Part shown: positions 1 through 8,390 of the stretch, in pieces | Layout of the letters: every line of letters begins with the position of its first letter | Numbering within the stretch: position 1 is the stretch's first letter | NCBI GenBank assembly: GCA_024223125.1 | Contig: JAAEOP010000048.1 | Location: 1 to 40,054, forward strand | Length of the DNA: 40,054 bases | Direction of reading: 5' to 3' | Origin: Chloroflexota bacterium | GTDB taxonomy: Bacteria > Chloroflexota > Anaerolineae > Promineifilales > Promineifilaceae | The notes under the pieces: generated by a model | What the model was told of the DNA's origin: nothing | The model's database searches: none | The model's input: the letters and a program-made list of their open reading frames with translations, nothing else | Translations under genes and position numbers: made by a program

Positions 1-428
1 CTACTCATCATGAATGCTATCTGTCGTCAAAATGATGATACTCATAACCTTTCTATCAGCCCCTGTCTGGCGTTGATTGAATCCCGGCTAATGTTGTTTT
101 CAGAACGATGGTCACCACTTTTTATTGTTCTCTATACCCGGAGTTAATGCAGATGAATCAGCATATCATTGTCTCTCTATCAGGCATCAGGTTCATATGA
201 GTCAGTCTGTTCTTTGCCAGGCTCAACCTGATCCCTTTCCGGACAGTATTGGCAAACCGCACAAGATTGGGACAATGACGCGGCCGCCCAAGACCAGCAC
301 AACACATATTTAACCACAGCCAGTCAGGGAGCGGCCGTTACCTGTCCATTGAGAAAGCAGCGGCCTGACCGTTCTTGTCGCCCCGCACCAGGTTGGAGAA
401 CCCAATCGTTCCCAACGTCGAATTCCGC
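1..428. other. 5' flank without a convincing gene
   Basis: I see no supportable gene here. A plus-strand 62-codon frame (125-313) has no ribosome site and no recognisable motif. A minus-strand frame ending near 188 holds a C-x2-C pair (CAVCQYC) but lacks a good start and is under 50 codons; it could be the decayed tail of something. CGGCCG-type palindromes occur near 262 and 332. Confidence 0.4.
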
Positions 429-474
429 TATAATGGGGATGGCAACCAAGTACAACATAATACAAACCATATGA
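429..474 (+). promoter_or_regulatory. -10 box and possible 11-codon leader ORF before nudC
   Basis: A perfect TATAAT lies at 429-434 with no clear -35 box. Just downstream, an ATG at 439 opens an 11-codon frame (MATKYNIIQTI) whose TGA overlaps the proposed nudC ATG as ATGA at 471-474. The overlap suggests translational coupling, but the -10 box is so close to 439 that the transcript may start at or after that ATG. The leader ORF is therefore speculative. Confidence 0.35.
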
Positions 475-1322
475 ACCCAAACTTTATTCCCCAACACATA
501 CACCCAAAAACATCATCGGAAACGTCGCTCTGGTTTATTCTCCAGAAATTTCGGCTGTTGGTCATTGCCCGTGAAACTGAGAGTAGAATTCCAAGCCAAG
601 CGGATATAAAAAATGTTGATTTACCCCTGACACGGCCGCATTATCTGGGATATTTAGACGAGGAAAGCGACCGTCATTGTTATGCGGCCGAACTGCCAGA
701 AGGAGTTGAAACGCCTGACGGGATGATATTCCAAGGGCTGCGCGGGTTATACGGCCGTCTGCCCGACAACATGCTCTGGCTGGGCGGCCGTGCGCTGCAC
801 ATCATTCATTGGGATCGCACACACCAATATTGTGGCCGCTGTGGAACCAAAACAGAACCGCATGAACAAGAACGAGCCAGGCAATGTCCAGAGTGTGGCC
901 AGACTACTTACCCGCGCATTTCCCCGGCCGTCATCATGCGCGTCACTCGTCAAGGCAAATATGGCCCCGAAATTTTGCTGGCTCGCGGGCCGCGCCATTA
1001 CCATGGCTTCTACAGCGTCCTAGCCGGATTTGTGGAACCGGGCGAAACATTAGAAACCTGCGTCCGCCGTGAAATTCGGGAAGAGGTGGGTATTGAGGTA
1101 AGCAATGTGCGTTACTTCGGCAGCCAGCCCTGGCCTTTTCCCGATTCGTTGATGATTGCTTTTACGGCCGAGTATACCAATGGCAAAATCATTCCGGAAG
1201 AAGGGGAAATTGAGGATGCTCGCTGGTTTACTCCCGACAATCTTCCCAAACTGCCAACTCCGATGAGCATCTCTCGCCAATTGATTGATGATTATCTGGC
1301 CCAGTTCAGTGATGGTGAATAG
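471..1322 (+). CDS. nudC: NADH pyrophosphatase, NudC family (Nudix hydrolase)
   Basis: NudC-family enzymes hydrolyse NAD(H) to NMN(H) and AMP, and some remove NAD caps from RNA. From the ATG at 471 the protein has 283 residues. A four-cysteine zinc-binding knuckle is visible (C121, C124, C139, C142), followed by a complete Nudix box at about 186-208 (G-x5-E-x7-REIREEVGI). The NudC hallmark SQPWPFPDS at about 218-226 separates it from other Nudix families. An upstream TTG at 375 is in frame but lies before the -10 box at 429, so I prefer 471; the ribosome site is weak either way. It stands alone, followed by a spacer and a REP-like hairpin. Family assignment is very secure; the exact start is not. 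Confidence 0.93.
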   Translation: MNPNFIPQHIHPKTSSETSLWFILQKFRLLVIARETESRIPSQADIKNVDLPLTRPHYLGYLDEESDRHCYAAELPEGVETPDGMIFQGLRGLYGRLPDNMLWLGGRALHIIHWDRTHQYCGRCGTKTEPHEQERARQCPECGQTTYPRISPAVIMRVTRQGKYGPEILLARGPRHYHGFYSVLAGFVEPGETLETCVRREIREEVGIEVSNVRYFGSQPWPFPDSLMIAFTAEYTNGKIIPEEGEIEDARWFTPDNLPKLPTPMSISRQLIDDYLAQFSDGE

Positions 1323-1446
1323 CAGGGGGGGCATTTGGTAAACGGCCGTGAACTATCCGCCCAATCAGATTACAATATAGGAAATGAACGGCCGTAATTG
1401 CATAAGCAAGCAAACTCCTTATTAAATAAAGTAAATCACTATCCAG

Positions 1447-1509
1447 GTCATTCCTGCATAGGCAGGAATCCACACCACTGGATACTCGCCTTCGCGGGTA
1501 TGACAGTCA
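1447..1509. repeat. REP-like double-hairpin repeat, copy 1
   Basis: Two adjacent short hairpins: ATTCCTGC-ata-GGCAGGAAT, then a CGCC-ttcg-CGGGTA stem, framed by GTCAT and ATGAC. Related copies lie at 14390-14434 (right half only) and 32527-32598 (full). It ends 30 bp before the next gene. The wider region 1323-1539 holds no gene; it contains two ACGGCCGT octamers. Confidence 0.75.
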
Positions 1510-1539
1510 CCCAAAAACATAAACAAGAGAGGTAAATTC

Positions 1540-2553
1540 GTGAAAAATATTATGGTTACAGGCGGAGCTGGTTTCATCGGTTCCAATTTCGTTATTTATA
1601 TGCTCAACAGGTATACCGACTACAACATTGTCGTCTACGACAAGCTCACTTATGCCGGCAACCTGAATAATCTGCTGGATGTGCATGACGACCCTCGTTA
1701 CAGCTTTGTAAAAGGGGATATTTGTGATGCGGCGCAGGTAGCGGACACCATCCAAAAATATGGTATTGACAGCATTGTCAACTTCGCGGCCGAAACGCAT
1801 GTAGACCGTTCTATCATGAACCCGGATGCGTTCATTCAAACCAGCGTTTACGGAACCTATGTCTTATTGGAAGCCACCCGCGAATTCAACCTGGAACGGT
1901 ATCACCAAATTTCTACCGACGAAGTATACGGTCACATTCCGCCCGGTCAATCCAGCAAAGAAGGGGATAACCTGGTTCCGCGCAGCCCATATGCAGCCAG
2001 CAAAGCCAGCGCTGATCTGTTGGTTAATTCCTACTTCATCACCTACGGTATGCCGGTGACAATCACCCGTGGCTCCAACAACATTGGCCCCTATCAATAC
2101 CCCGAAAAAGTGCTTCCTCTGTTTTCTTCAAACGCAATTGATGGGGAACCGCTACCGGTGTATGGCGACGGCCGTCAAATGCGAGAATATCAATACGTCG
2201 TAGACCATTGCGAAGCGATTGACCTTGTATTACACAAAGGCAAGATTGGCGACGTGTACAATGTGGGAACCGGCGTAGAAATGGAAAATATGCAGATGGT
2301 GCAAATTCTGCTGGAGACTCTAGACAAACCCCAATCCCTCATCCGCCACGTAAAAGACCGGGAAGGGCACGACCGCCGCTACAGTCTAAACATTGACAAA
2401 ATTATAGCCTTAGGCTGGCAACCAAGACATACACCCGAAGAAGCAGTTCGCAAAACGGCCGCGTGGTACCGTGACAATCAATGGTGGTGGCGCAAAATTA
2501 AAGAAGGGGAATTCAAAGCGTATTACGAGAAGCAATACAGTCATCGTTGGTAA
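1540..2553 (+). CDS. rfbB: dTDP-glucose 4,6-dehydratase family (short-chain dehydrogenase fold)
   Basis: Probably converts dTDP-glucose to dTDP-4-keto-6-deoxyglucose, the entry step to rhamnose and other deoxysugars of surface polysaccharides. The 337-residue protein has an NAD-binding GGAGFIG at 8-14, the T126-D127-E128 triad typical of RmlB enzymes, the catalytic YAASK (Y151, K155), and length normal for the family. The start is GTG with AGAGAGG about 8 bp upstream. The usual RDWLYVEDH segment reads REYQYVVDHCEAI, a modest departure, so another NDP-sugar dehydratase of the family is possible. No rfbA, rfbC or rfbD lies nearby, so it is not in a standard rhamnose operon. A single gene unit ending before a promoter for the lipoprotein gene. 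Confidence 0.88.
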   Translation: MKNIMVTGGAGFIGSNFVIYMLNRYTDYNIVVYDKLTYAGNLNNLLDVHDDPRYSFVKGDICDAAQVADTIQKYGIDSIVNFAAETHVDRSIMNPDAFIQTSVYGTYVLLEATREFNLERYHQISTDEVYGHIPPGQSSKEGDNLVPRSPYAASKASADLLVNSYFITYGMPVTITRGSNNIGPYQYPEKVLPLFSSNAIDGEPLPVYGDGRQMREYQYVVDHCEAIDLVLHKGKIGDVYNVGTGVEMENMQMVQILLETLDKPQSLIRHVKDREGHDRRYSLNIDKIIALGWQPRHTPEEAVRKTAAWYRDNQWWWRKIKEGEFKAYYEKQYSHRW

Positions 2554-2566
2554 AACCGACAACAAC

Positions 2567-2595
2567 TTTACGTAAACCTAAATCCATGCTATATT
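2567..2595 (+). promoter_or_regulatory. Sigma-70-type promoter for the LysM lipoprotein gene
   Basis: TTTACG (2567-2572), a 17-bp spacer, then TATATT (2590-2595) with an extended TGC just before it. Transcription would begin near 2602, inside the hairpin at 2599-2628, leaving a leader of about 87 nt. Confidence 0.55.
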
Positions 2596-2598
2596 ATG

Positions 2599-2628
2599 TT
2601 CAGCCTGTTATGTTAATAACAGGCTGAA
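2599..2628 (+). terminator. Perfect 12-bp hairpin in the leader between rfbB and the LysM gene
   Basis: TTCAGCCTGTTA and its exact complement TAACAGGCTGAA enclose a 6-nt loop. No T-tract follows, only TCTGTTTA, so it is a weak terminator at best. It could instead act as a 5'-leader structure on the lipoprotein mRNA. Confidence 0.5.
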
Positions 2629-2688
2629 TCTGTTTATCAAGCAAATAAAAACAACCCAGCACACAAATTAGAACTGTGGAGGTACAAA

Positions 2689-3576
2689 ATGTTGTCCCGA
2701 CAAAAACTCTTTTACATTTTAATCTTACTGACTATAACCACGTTGGCTTTAACCGCTTGTGTAAGGCCTGTGCCTGGCGGAGAAGAAGAAACAATCCCCG
2801 CTGCAACCGATCCTGACAGCGGTGGCGGCGCTGATGGCGGCGCCCAACCAGCGCCCGAAGGCGGCGACCAGACCGGTGGCGACGAAGTCCAACCAGCGCC
2901 AGAAGGCGGCGATCAATCCGGCGGCAGTGATGATACCCAACCCGCGCCAGAAGGCGGCGACCAATCCGGCGGTGGTGATGATGTCCAACCCGCGCCAGAA
3001 GGCGGCGACCAATCCGGCGGTGGTGATGAAGCTCAACCAGCGCCCGAAGGCGGCGACCAGACCGGTGGCGACGAAGCCCAACCCGCGCCAGAAGGCGGCG
3101 ACCAAACCGGTGGCGACCCCAATGCTGGCGGTGACGCCGATACCGGCAGCGGCCAAACAGACACTTCTGGCGATACTGGCGGCCAACCTACAGACGGCAG
3201 TATGCAAGTAGGTACGCCCCCTACCCAAGAAGTGGTTCACATCGTTCAGCCCGGCGAGAATCTATTCCGTATTGGTTTGCAATATGGGTATTCCTGGGTC
3301 GTTCTGGCTCGTTATAATGGCATTCCCAACCCCAACTATATTTATGTCGGCCAACCTATTCGCATTCCAGCGGCCGGCGGCGGCGGTGGACGTGGGGCGA
3401 CAAGTGGCAACTATGTCAATTATGTCGTTCAACCGGGCGACAATCTATTTCGTATCGGCTTAAAATACGGTATCAGTTGGGTACTTATTGCCGAAGCCAA
3501 TGGCATTACCCATCCGCATTATATTGTGCCCGGTCAAGTATTGAAGATACCCGTTTACGCCGTTCCGTATTCATAG
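2689..3576 (+). CDS. LysM-domain lipoprotein with repeat linker
   Basis: A 295-residue secreted, lipid-anchored protein that probably binds peptidoglycan or related glycans at the cell surface. The N-terminus is a lipoprotein signal peptide: K5 or so, a hydrophobic stretch, and lipobox LTAC with acylated C24. Residues 53-144 are six 15-16-residue copies of QPAPEGGDQ(S/T)GG, an acidic, flexible spacer. Two LysM domains follow at about 181-227 and 241-289, each with the VQPG(E/D)NLFRIGL start and an (R/K)IP end. An RBS (GTGGAGG) precedes ATG 2689. It has its own promoter and no evident partner gene. LysM and lipobox assignments are secure; ligand and role are inferred. Confidence 0.92.
   Translation: MLSRQKLFYILILLTITTLALTACVRPVPGGEEETIPAATDPDSGGGADGGAQPAPEGGDQTGGDEVQPAPEGGDQSGGSDDTQPAPEGGDQSGGGDDVQPAPEGGDQSGGGDEAQPAPEGGDQTGGDEAQPAPEGGDQTGGDPNAGGDADTGSGQTDTSGDTGGQPTDGSMQVGTPPTQEVVHIVQPGENLFRIGLQYGYSWVVLARYNGIPNPNYIYVGQPIRIPAAGGGGGRGATSGNYVNYVVQPGDNLFRIGLKYGISWVLIAEANGITHPHYIVPGQVLKIPVYAVPYS
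2845..3120 (+). repeat. In-frame tandem repeat, six units of 45-48 bp
   Basis: Encodes the QPAPEGGDQ repeats of the LysM lipoprotein. Units vary between 15 and 16 codons, mostly by one residue in the GGGDD/GGDE tail, and differ in synonymous bases such as GCGCCC and GCGCCA. This is a likely site of copy-number change between strains. Confidence 0.9.
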
Positions 3577-3585
3577 GACTTGATG

Positions 3586-3640
3586 AAACGTGAAACGTAA
3601 AATGTGATCATGATCAGCATCATTCACGTTTTACGTTTCG
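3586..3640. repeat. Heptad inverted spacer S1 (TGAAACG words)
   Basis: TGAAACG, TGAAACG and TAAAATG stand in a 7-bp register, then return as the complement TTTTACGTTTC. Exact arms of 11 bp lie at 3592-3602 and 3629-3639. It lies between converging genes and could stop transcription both ways. Its right arm is also the last codons of the minus-strand permease (SAKRKT), so the repeat has become coding. Confidence 0.8.
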
Positions 3641-4469
3641 CAGACATCAAAGAAAATTGGAGCCAACTTCCTTCCCCCCCAACGCGAATATCCCGCCGTT
3701 GAAATAGCTGCCAGGCGAGCAGAGCAAAGAGCAGCGAGACAGCCAATAACCCGCCCAACCATCCCCAATTTAATTCGGTGATTGCATCCCCGCCCTGAAA
3801 ATAATGGAGCGGTGTATATTTGATAATCTCTTTCAAATCATCATTTGCATTGGACAGCCCATCCAGGAGAAAGTTGCCCACGAGTAAACCGCCAGTCAGC
3901 ATACCGGCAACCCGAGCCGACGGCAGCAAAAAACTGAGCAAGAGGGCCAGCGAACCAAAAAGAATCAATTCGGCAAACAAGGGAATGAAGGGGCGTAGGA
4001 ATTCAATCCAGGTTAAATCCATGCCTGTTCCACCGGCCGGAATGACCCAGCTTAACCAGCTAATGAGAAGGATGACGGCCGTTGCCACCACAAAACCCAG
4101 CCAGCGCCCCCAAAAAAGAGCCGTTCGGCTAACTGGATGCGCCAAAACCAAATCCAGCGTCCCCTTTTCTTCAGAACCTACCAACAAGTTAGCCCCCGCG
4201 CCAACCACAAATATGCCGATGATCACCGGCATGTAAAGGAAATAGTAAACGTCAATATATCCTTTGGGGGTGGTCAAGGCCAACATACTGTCCCCAAAAA
4301 AGGTGAGCAGTTCTGGCGGATAGGCCTCCATTAATTCATCAAACCCTTCAATATTGACGATGGAATCAAACAAAGAGACCATCATTAAACTATAAAGCGC
4401 CAGACCAATACTCCAGCCGATTATCGCCCCGCGTAGACGGCGCAGTGTGTGTTTGAATTCAGCAAACAT
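3624..4469 (-). CDS. ABC-2 type transporter permease
   Basis: Membrane subunit of an ABC exporter, 281 residues, with about six hydrophobic segments and the ABC-2 pattern of a cytosolic N-terminus followed by paired helices. The loop SEEKGTLDLVLAHPVSR is typical of the family, where it is thought to contact the ATPase. I use the ATG at 4469, one base after the stop of the ATPase gene and behind a GGGGA site; an upstream in-frame start would overlap that gene by 41 bp. The final residues are encoded by heptad spacer S1. The substrate is unknown; homologous pairs export drugs, lipids or peptides. Likely co-transcribed with the ATPase and the TrmB-type regulator. Confidence 0.87.
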   Translation of the reverse strand: MFAEFKHTLRRLRGAIIGWSIGLALYSLMMVSLFDSIVNIEGFDELMEAYPPELLTFFGDSMLALTTPKGYIDVYYFLYMPVIIGIFVVGAGANLLVGSEEKGTLDLVLAHPVSRTALFWGRWLGFVVATAVILLISWLSWVIPAGGTGMDLTWIEFLRPFIPLFAELILFGSLALLLSFLLPSARVAGMLTGGLLVGNFLLDGLSNANDDLKEIIKYTPLHYFQGGDAITELNWGWLGGLLAVSLLFALLAWQLFQRRDIRVGGEGSWLQFSLMSAKRKT

Positions 4470-4470
4470 T

Positions 4471-5373
4471 TTATTTTTCCCCTTTGTAGTAGGTGAGGAA
4501 CAGGTCTTCAAGAGACGGCCGTTCTATATCAAAATCACTTACCGGAAATGCCGCCAATGCCTTGATCAGACCATCCATTTCCCCTTCAACCTGCAAATGA
4601 ACAGCCATACCATTACTGTCGGAGAGCAGCGTAAGGCCCGGCACATTGTTCAGCGGCGCTGGATCAACCATTTCTTTGAAGCGAACCCGTATACGGCGCA
4701 GCGCCATGTTGACCAATTGGCGTGGATCGGCTTCCTCTACAATCACCCCTTCACGGATGATGGCAACCCGTTCTGCCAAAGCCTCTACTTCGCTAATGAT
4801 GTGCGAAGAGAAGAAAATGGTTGCGCCACCAGCCTGCGCTTCTTTCAGCAAACGGTAAACTTCTTGCTGCATCAACGGGTCGAGGCCGCTGGTCGGCTCA
4901 TCCATCAGCAGCAAATCAGGCCGGTGCATTAATGCCTGTACCACGCCCACTTTTTGCTTGTTTCCTTTGGACAGATTTTTGATAGATCGTTTCATATCAA
5001 GATCAAGGCGTTGTGCCAATTGACGCACAAAGTCCCAATCAATTTTGTTGCCGCGCAAATCTCGGTAATATCGCAACTGCTTTTCGACGGTCAGATTATC
5101 TTCCATGCTTAATTCGCCGGGCAGATAGCCAATGTGGGCGCGTACGGCAACAGGATCAGCCTGTGGGTCAATGCCCAGAACGCGCACAACGCCGCTGTTG
5201 GGGCGAATTAAATCTAGCAAACAGCGAATCGTCGTTGTTTTTCCGGCGCCATTTGGGCCGAGAAAACCAAAGATTTCCCCTTGCCACACTTCCAAATCAA
5301 CACCGTGCAGCGCCTGTACCTTGCCATAGGATTTTGTCAATCCTTTGGTTTTAATCACAATTTTTTCAGACAT
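4471..5373 (-). CDS. ABC transporter ATP-binding protein
   Basis: Energises the adjacent ABC-2 permease. The 300-residue protein has Walker A GPNGAGKTTT (about 39-48), a Q-loop region, signature LSKGNKQK (a common DrrA/CcmA-like variant of LSGGQ), Walker B LLLMDEPTSGLDP and an H-loop SSHIISE. The C-terminal 80 residues form the extra domain seen in drug and antibiotic exporters. The start has GGAGGAATGT directly before ATG. It lies 14 bp after the TrmB-type gene and 1 bp before the permease ATG, so translation is probably coupled. Confidence 0.93.
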   Translation of the reverse strand: MSEKIVIKTKGLTKSYGKVQALHGVDLEVWQGEIFGFLGPNGAGKTTTIRCLLDLIRPNSGVVRVLGIDPQADPVAVRAHIGYLPGELSMEDNLTVEKQLRYYRDLRGNKIDWDFVRQLAQRLDLDMKRSIKNLSKGNKQKVGVVQALMHRPDLLLMDEPTSGLDPLMQQEVYRLLKEAQAGGATIFFSSHIISEVEALAERVAIIREGVIVEEADPRQLVNMALRRIRVRFKEMVDPAPLNNVPGLTLLSDSNGMAVHLQVEGEMDGLIKALAAFPVSDFDIERPSLEDLFLTYYKGEK

Positions 5374-5387
5374 ACATTCCTCCGGGA

Positions 5388-6200
5388 TTACTGAATATGG
5401 CTTTCCAATGCGCGGGAGAACAGGTCTCGATCTTCTTCCTGAATGATGTCCAAAGCATGGTCGCCCAACAGGGATAGAATTTGGGGTAAATAAAGATCGG
5501 TTCGCAAATGATGTTCAGCTACAAAGACAAAAAGGGAGTTGCGAGTCCAGGAGGCCCACGCCCGAGCTTCGGTTAGCCATTCGCCAATGAGTACTTCCTG
5601 TCCGTCTATGACGAGAATCAACCCCAGTCCTCTGGCCTGCCCCAGGGTTTCTTCGGAAACGTGGGCGACGACGACTTGACCGCCTGGTAATTCTAAAACG
5701 GCCGTTGTGTAAATAACCACCCGCACTCCTCGCTGAATCGCTTTTTCTAATGCTGGTTGTAGCGCCGGGAAGGTGATGGGCAGCAGAGCGATGTAAACTT
5801 GTGAAGTCGCTTGATCGATCATCTCGATGGCTTTAGCAATGATGTTTTCATGCCCTTCAATGTTCCAGACGTAATCCATTTCGGTTGTGCTTGTGAGCGT
5901 TGCCAGATTGTCTTTGAGCGACGTGGTGAGGGCTTCATGCTCACGATGAAGCTGATCGAGAAATTCGGCGGCGGGAACGGCCGTATACTTCGTTGTTCCT
6001 TCTTTGGGCAATTTCATCGCTGCACCCCGCGTGGTCAGTTTGCCGGCGACTTCATAAATCATGGAGCGTGGTACGCCAGATATTTTGGCAAGTTCATATC
6101 CTGACACCGGGCTTTTTTGCAGCAGAGCCATATACGCTTTTGCCTCATATTCGGAAAAGCCAAGTTTTACAAGTTGGTCAATGAGTGAATCATTCATCAA
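5388..6200 (-). CDS. TrmB-family transcriptional regulator
   Basis: A 270-residue regulator. Residues about 5-75 form a winged helix of the TrmB/SgrR type, with the family-typical LGFSEYEAKAYMALL and SGVPRSMIYEVAGKL helices. Residues about 110-250 resemble the TrmB effector-binding domain, which shares a phospholipase D-like fold. TrmB proteins of archaea sense sugars and control ABC transporters; in Chloroflexota and Firmicutes related proteins often sit beside ABC-2 exporters, as here. First gene of the three-gene operon, so it probably controls its own promoter and the exporter. Ligand unknown. Confidence 0.9.
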   Translation of the reverse strand: MMNDSLIDQLVKLGFSEYEAKAYMALLQKSPVSGYELAKISGVPRSMIYEVAGKLTTRGAAMKLPKEGTTKYTAVPAAEFLDQLHREHEALTTSLKDNLATLTSTTEMDYVWNIEGHENIIAKAIEMIDQATSQVYIALLPITFPALQPALEKAIQRGVRVVIYTTAVLELPGGQVVVAHVSEETLGQARGLGLILVIDGQEVLIGEWLTEARAWASWTRNSLFVFVAEHHLRTDLYLPQILSLLGDHALDIIQEEDRDLFSRALESHIQ

Positions 6201-6216
6201 TCCTCTTCCAGTAGTC

Positions 6217-6287
6217 GTTAGAATTATAACTTAGACGTTAGCTTAATAACTACTTAGGAATATGCACTGACTCGCTTGTATTGTCAA
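6217..6287 (-). promoter_or_regulatory. Promoter and candidate operator of the TrmB-ABC operon
   Basis: On the minus strand: TTGACA (6287-6282), a 17-bp spacer, CATATT (6264-6259). Between this and the gene, CTTAG/GCTTA words recur at 6230, 6241 and 6253, about one helical turn apart, and an imperfect palindrome GTTAGAATTATAAC (12 of 14 positions symmetric) sits at 6217-6230. These are good candidates for self-binding by the TrmB-type regulator. Confidence 0.5.
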
Positions 6288-6335
6288 GTGAGATTTTATC
6301 TTTGTAGAGAGTTTATCTTAGACAAAGGGGGCTGT

Positions 6336-7406
6336 TCATTTGCTGGGCAGGGTAAGAGTGAAGGCGCTGCCCTGTCCCAAACCGGGGCTGGTGACGCTGA
6401 CACGGCCGTCATGGGCTTCGATAATGGCGCGAACGATGGCTAACCCTAGTCCGGCACTGTCCTGTTCCCGATGGCGCGTCGTATCGGCGCGGTAAAAGCG
6501 GTCGAAGACGTGGGGCAAATCTTCTGGCTCGATGCCTATGCCGGAATCAGCTACTTTAATTTGCAGTCCGGTCTCTATTTGCTCGACGGTAACGAGAACA
6601 CGGCCGTTTTCCAGTGTGTGCCTGAGTGCGTTGTCTAACAAATTGTGCAAAACTTGGCGTATGCGGGATGCATCCACATCCAGCATAGGTATCGTTCCCA
6701 GAAGTTCCACTTGCAACTCAACTTGTCTGGCAGCAGCGCCAGGTTTGAAGGAAGCGGCCGTATCCTTGACCAGTTGAGCCATATCCGTTTCCTTCCTCTG
6801 CAGCGGTAATTGGTGCGCTTCAGCCTGGGCTAATTCATGCAGATCGTCAATCAAGGTTGTCAATTGGCGTGTCTGATCAGTTAGACGGGCGATTTCCTCT
6901 TTACTCAAGGGATAAACGTCATCTAAGATTGCTTGTAAGTTACCTTGCAAAATATGAACTGGATGGCGCAGTTCATGGGCCACGTCCACTAACAAATTAC
7001 GCCGCAGCAATTCTTCCTGCTCCAGCCGCTCCGCCATTTCGTTGAACTGCACCGCGACGGCCTGCACCTCTTTCGTTCCCCGAACTGTTACCCGTTGGCT
7101 CAAATCCTGATGGCTAAACACTTCGGCCGTCTCCTCCAATTCACGAAGCGGGCGCGTTAAACTACGGCTCATACCGATGCCGGCAATAATCGCCACACTG
7201 CCCACAATGATCAGAAAGGTTGTCATGTTGATTGGCGCCTCTGTCCGGTCGTACTGTTGCAAAAATTCTTCAACGGCCGGGGGAACTTCTTCCTGAAACT
7301 GGTCGTCGGTTTCCAAAGTAAATCGAATCACCCCACCCACAGAGGCCATCGCAATAATAATCACAACGGTAAATGTCAGACTGAGCCGTACCCACATTCG
7401 GTTCAT
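6336..7406 (-). CDS. Sensor histidine kinase
   Basis: A 356-residue membrane sensor. Two membrane helices (about 8-28 and 62-80) frame a short extracytoplasmic segment of about 35 residues, too small for a large ligand domain. Then come a HAMP domain (about 82-134), a HisKA domain with phosphoacceptor His in VAHELRHPVHILQG, and the ATPase domain with N-box DNALRH, G1 DSGIGI, F-box FDRFYR and G2 GLGLAI. Its ATG overlaps the response-regulator stop as ATGA, implying coupled translation. The position after the MacB-type exporter genes suggests it senses envelope stress or an exported compound; that is inference. No terminator was seen in 6300-6335. Confidence 0.95.
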   Translation of the reverse strand: MNRMWVRLSLTFTVVIIIAMASVGGVIRFTLETDDQFQEEVPPAVEEFLQQYDRTEAPINMTTFLIIVGSVAIIAGIGMSRSLTRPLRELEETAEVFSHQDLSQRVTVRGTKEVQAVAVQFNEMAERLEQEELLRRNLLVDVAHELRHPVHILQGNLQAILDDVYPLSKEEIARLTDQTRQLTTLIDDLHELAQAEAHQLPLQRKETDMAQLVKDTAASFKPGAAARQVELQVELLGTIPMLDVDASRIRQVLHNLLDNALRHTLENGRVLVTVEQIETGLQIKVADSGIGIEPEDLPHVFDRFYRADTTRHREQDSAGLGLAIVRAIIEAHDGRVSVTSPGLGQGSAFTLTLPSK

Positions 7407-8098
7407 GCAGCTTTTCCTTGCAGACGATAGCCTACGCCATAAACAGTTTCAATGTAGGTCGGTGTTTTGGGGTCTGGCTCTATTTTGCGGCGCAGGTTGC
7501 GGATGTGGCTATCCAGGGTGCGGTCAATGCCTTCGTAACCAGCGCCCAACCCTTTGCTGATCAGTTCGCTGCGAGTAAAAACGTAGCCGGCTTGTGCCAT
7601 CAGGACATGCAGCAGGTTGAATTCGGTAGGGGTGAGGTCAACGGCCGTTCCCTTCACCCGTACCTCGCGTCGCCCCGTATCCATCTCTAATTCACCCACC
7701 CGTAAAACAGACGGTGGCAGCGGCCCCTGAGAGCGCAGTCGCGCCCGCACCCGGGCCACAACCTCACGCGGATTGTAGGGCTTAGTGACGTAATCATCGG
7801 CGCCCATCTCTAATCCTACAATTTTATCGGTATCTTCCACGCGAGCGGTGAGCATGATAATGGGAATATGGGCCAGATTGGCGTCGCTCCGTACCAGACG
7901 GGTGATTTCCCAGCCATCTTTACCGGGCAGCATCAGATCGAGTAAGGCTAAATCTGGTTTTTCGCGGCGCAGGGTATGTACGGCCGTGTCCCCATCATAA
8001 GCCACCAACACCTCATACCCGGCTTGTTCCAGGTAAGCCCGCATCAGCCGTACCACTTCTTTATCATCGTCAACTACCAGAATACGTTGTTTGCTCAT
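7403..8098 (-). CDS. OmpR/PhoB-family response regulator
   Basis: Partner of the kinase downstream. The 231-residue protein has a receiver domain with the acidic pair in VVDDDKE, phosphorylatable Asp in LALLDLMLPGKDGW, conserved T in MLTAR and K in VTKPYNP. A winged-helix DNA-binding domain follows, with HIRNLRRKIEPDP and YGVGYRL near the end. I use ATG 8098; the frame can be extended to a TTG at 8107. Either start overlaps the preceding small membrane-protein gene by about 30 bp, so the genes form one operon. Its targets probably include this operon, by analogy. Confidence 0.95.
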   Translation of the reverse strand: MSKQRILVVDDDKEVVRLMRAYLEQAGYEVLVAYDGDTAVHTLRREKPDLALLDLMLPGKDGWEITRLVRSDANLAHIPIIMLTARVEDTDKIVGLEMGADDYVTKPYNPREVVARVRARLRSQGPLPPSVLRVGELEMDTGRREVRVKGTAVDLTPTEFNLLHVLMAQAGYVFTRSELISKGLGAGYEGIDRTLDSHIRNLRRKIEPDPKTPTYIETVYGVGYRLQGKAA

Positions 8099-8390
8099 CG
8101 TCTTCAATGATGGTCTTTTCAGGCGTGTTCGTCAAACCGAGGACATCTCGTTCCGCCTGTTCCATCTGGTCGCGCCATTTTTGCACGGCTGTTAACAACC
8201 CCCACGGTACCAAAATCAACAAAGTTCCGCCCAACAAAAAAGGCAGCGCCGTCAGCAGCGCCACCGGCCCAAAAATCAGGGCAATCAAACCGCCGCCCAC
8301 CACCACCAGCGTAAAGATGACCATGATCAGGAATTTGCGGTCATTTTCCTGGTGGTAGCGGCGGGGGTTGGAAGGCGGCCGTTTACTCAT
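8070..8390 (-). CDS. Small two-helix membrane protein
   Basis: A 106-residue protein of unknown function. A basic N-terminus (SKRPPSNPRRYH) is followed by two closely spaced hydrophobic helices (about 21-41 and 46-67), then a charged C-terminal tail. This resembles YdcV-like or 2TM-type small membrane proteins, but I do not recognise a named family. The ATG at 8390 overlaps the permease stop by 8 bp, and the 3' end overlaps the response regulator, so it is firmly inside the operon. It may link the exporter to signalling; this is only a guess from position. Confidence 0.7.
   Translation of the reverse strand: MSKRPPSNPRRYHQENDRKFLIMVIFTLVVVGGGLIALIFGPVALLTALPFLLGGTLLILVPWGLLTAVQKWRDQMEQAERDVLGLTNTPEKTIIEDDEQTTYSGS

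Noticed and set aside
125..313. 62-codon plus-strand frame near the left edge
   Set aside because: No ribosome site, no motif and composition unlike the neighbouring genes.
188..330. Minus-strand frame with a C-x2-C pair
   Set aside because: Under 50 codons, no good start, and no neighbouring module supports it.
2599..2628. Hairpin as a riboswitch or strong terminator
   Set aside because: It has no T-tract and is too short and simple for any riboswitch class that I know.
2749..3240. 163-codon minus-strand frame opposite the lipoprotein repeats
   Set aside because: It is a by-product of the GC-rich tandem repeat; the plus strand has signal peptide, lipobox and LysM domains.
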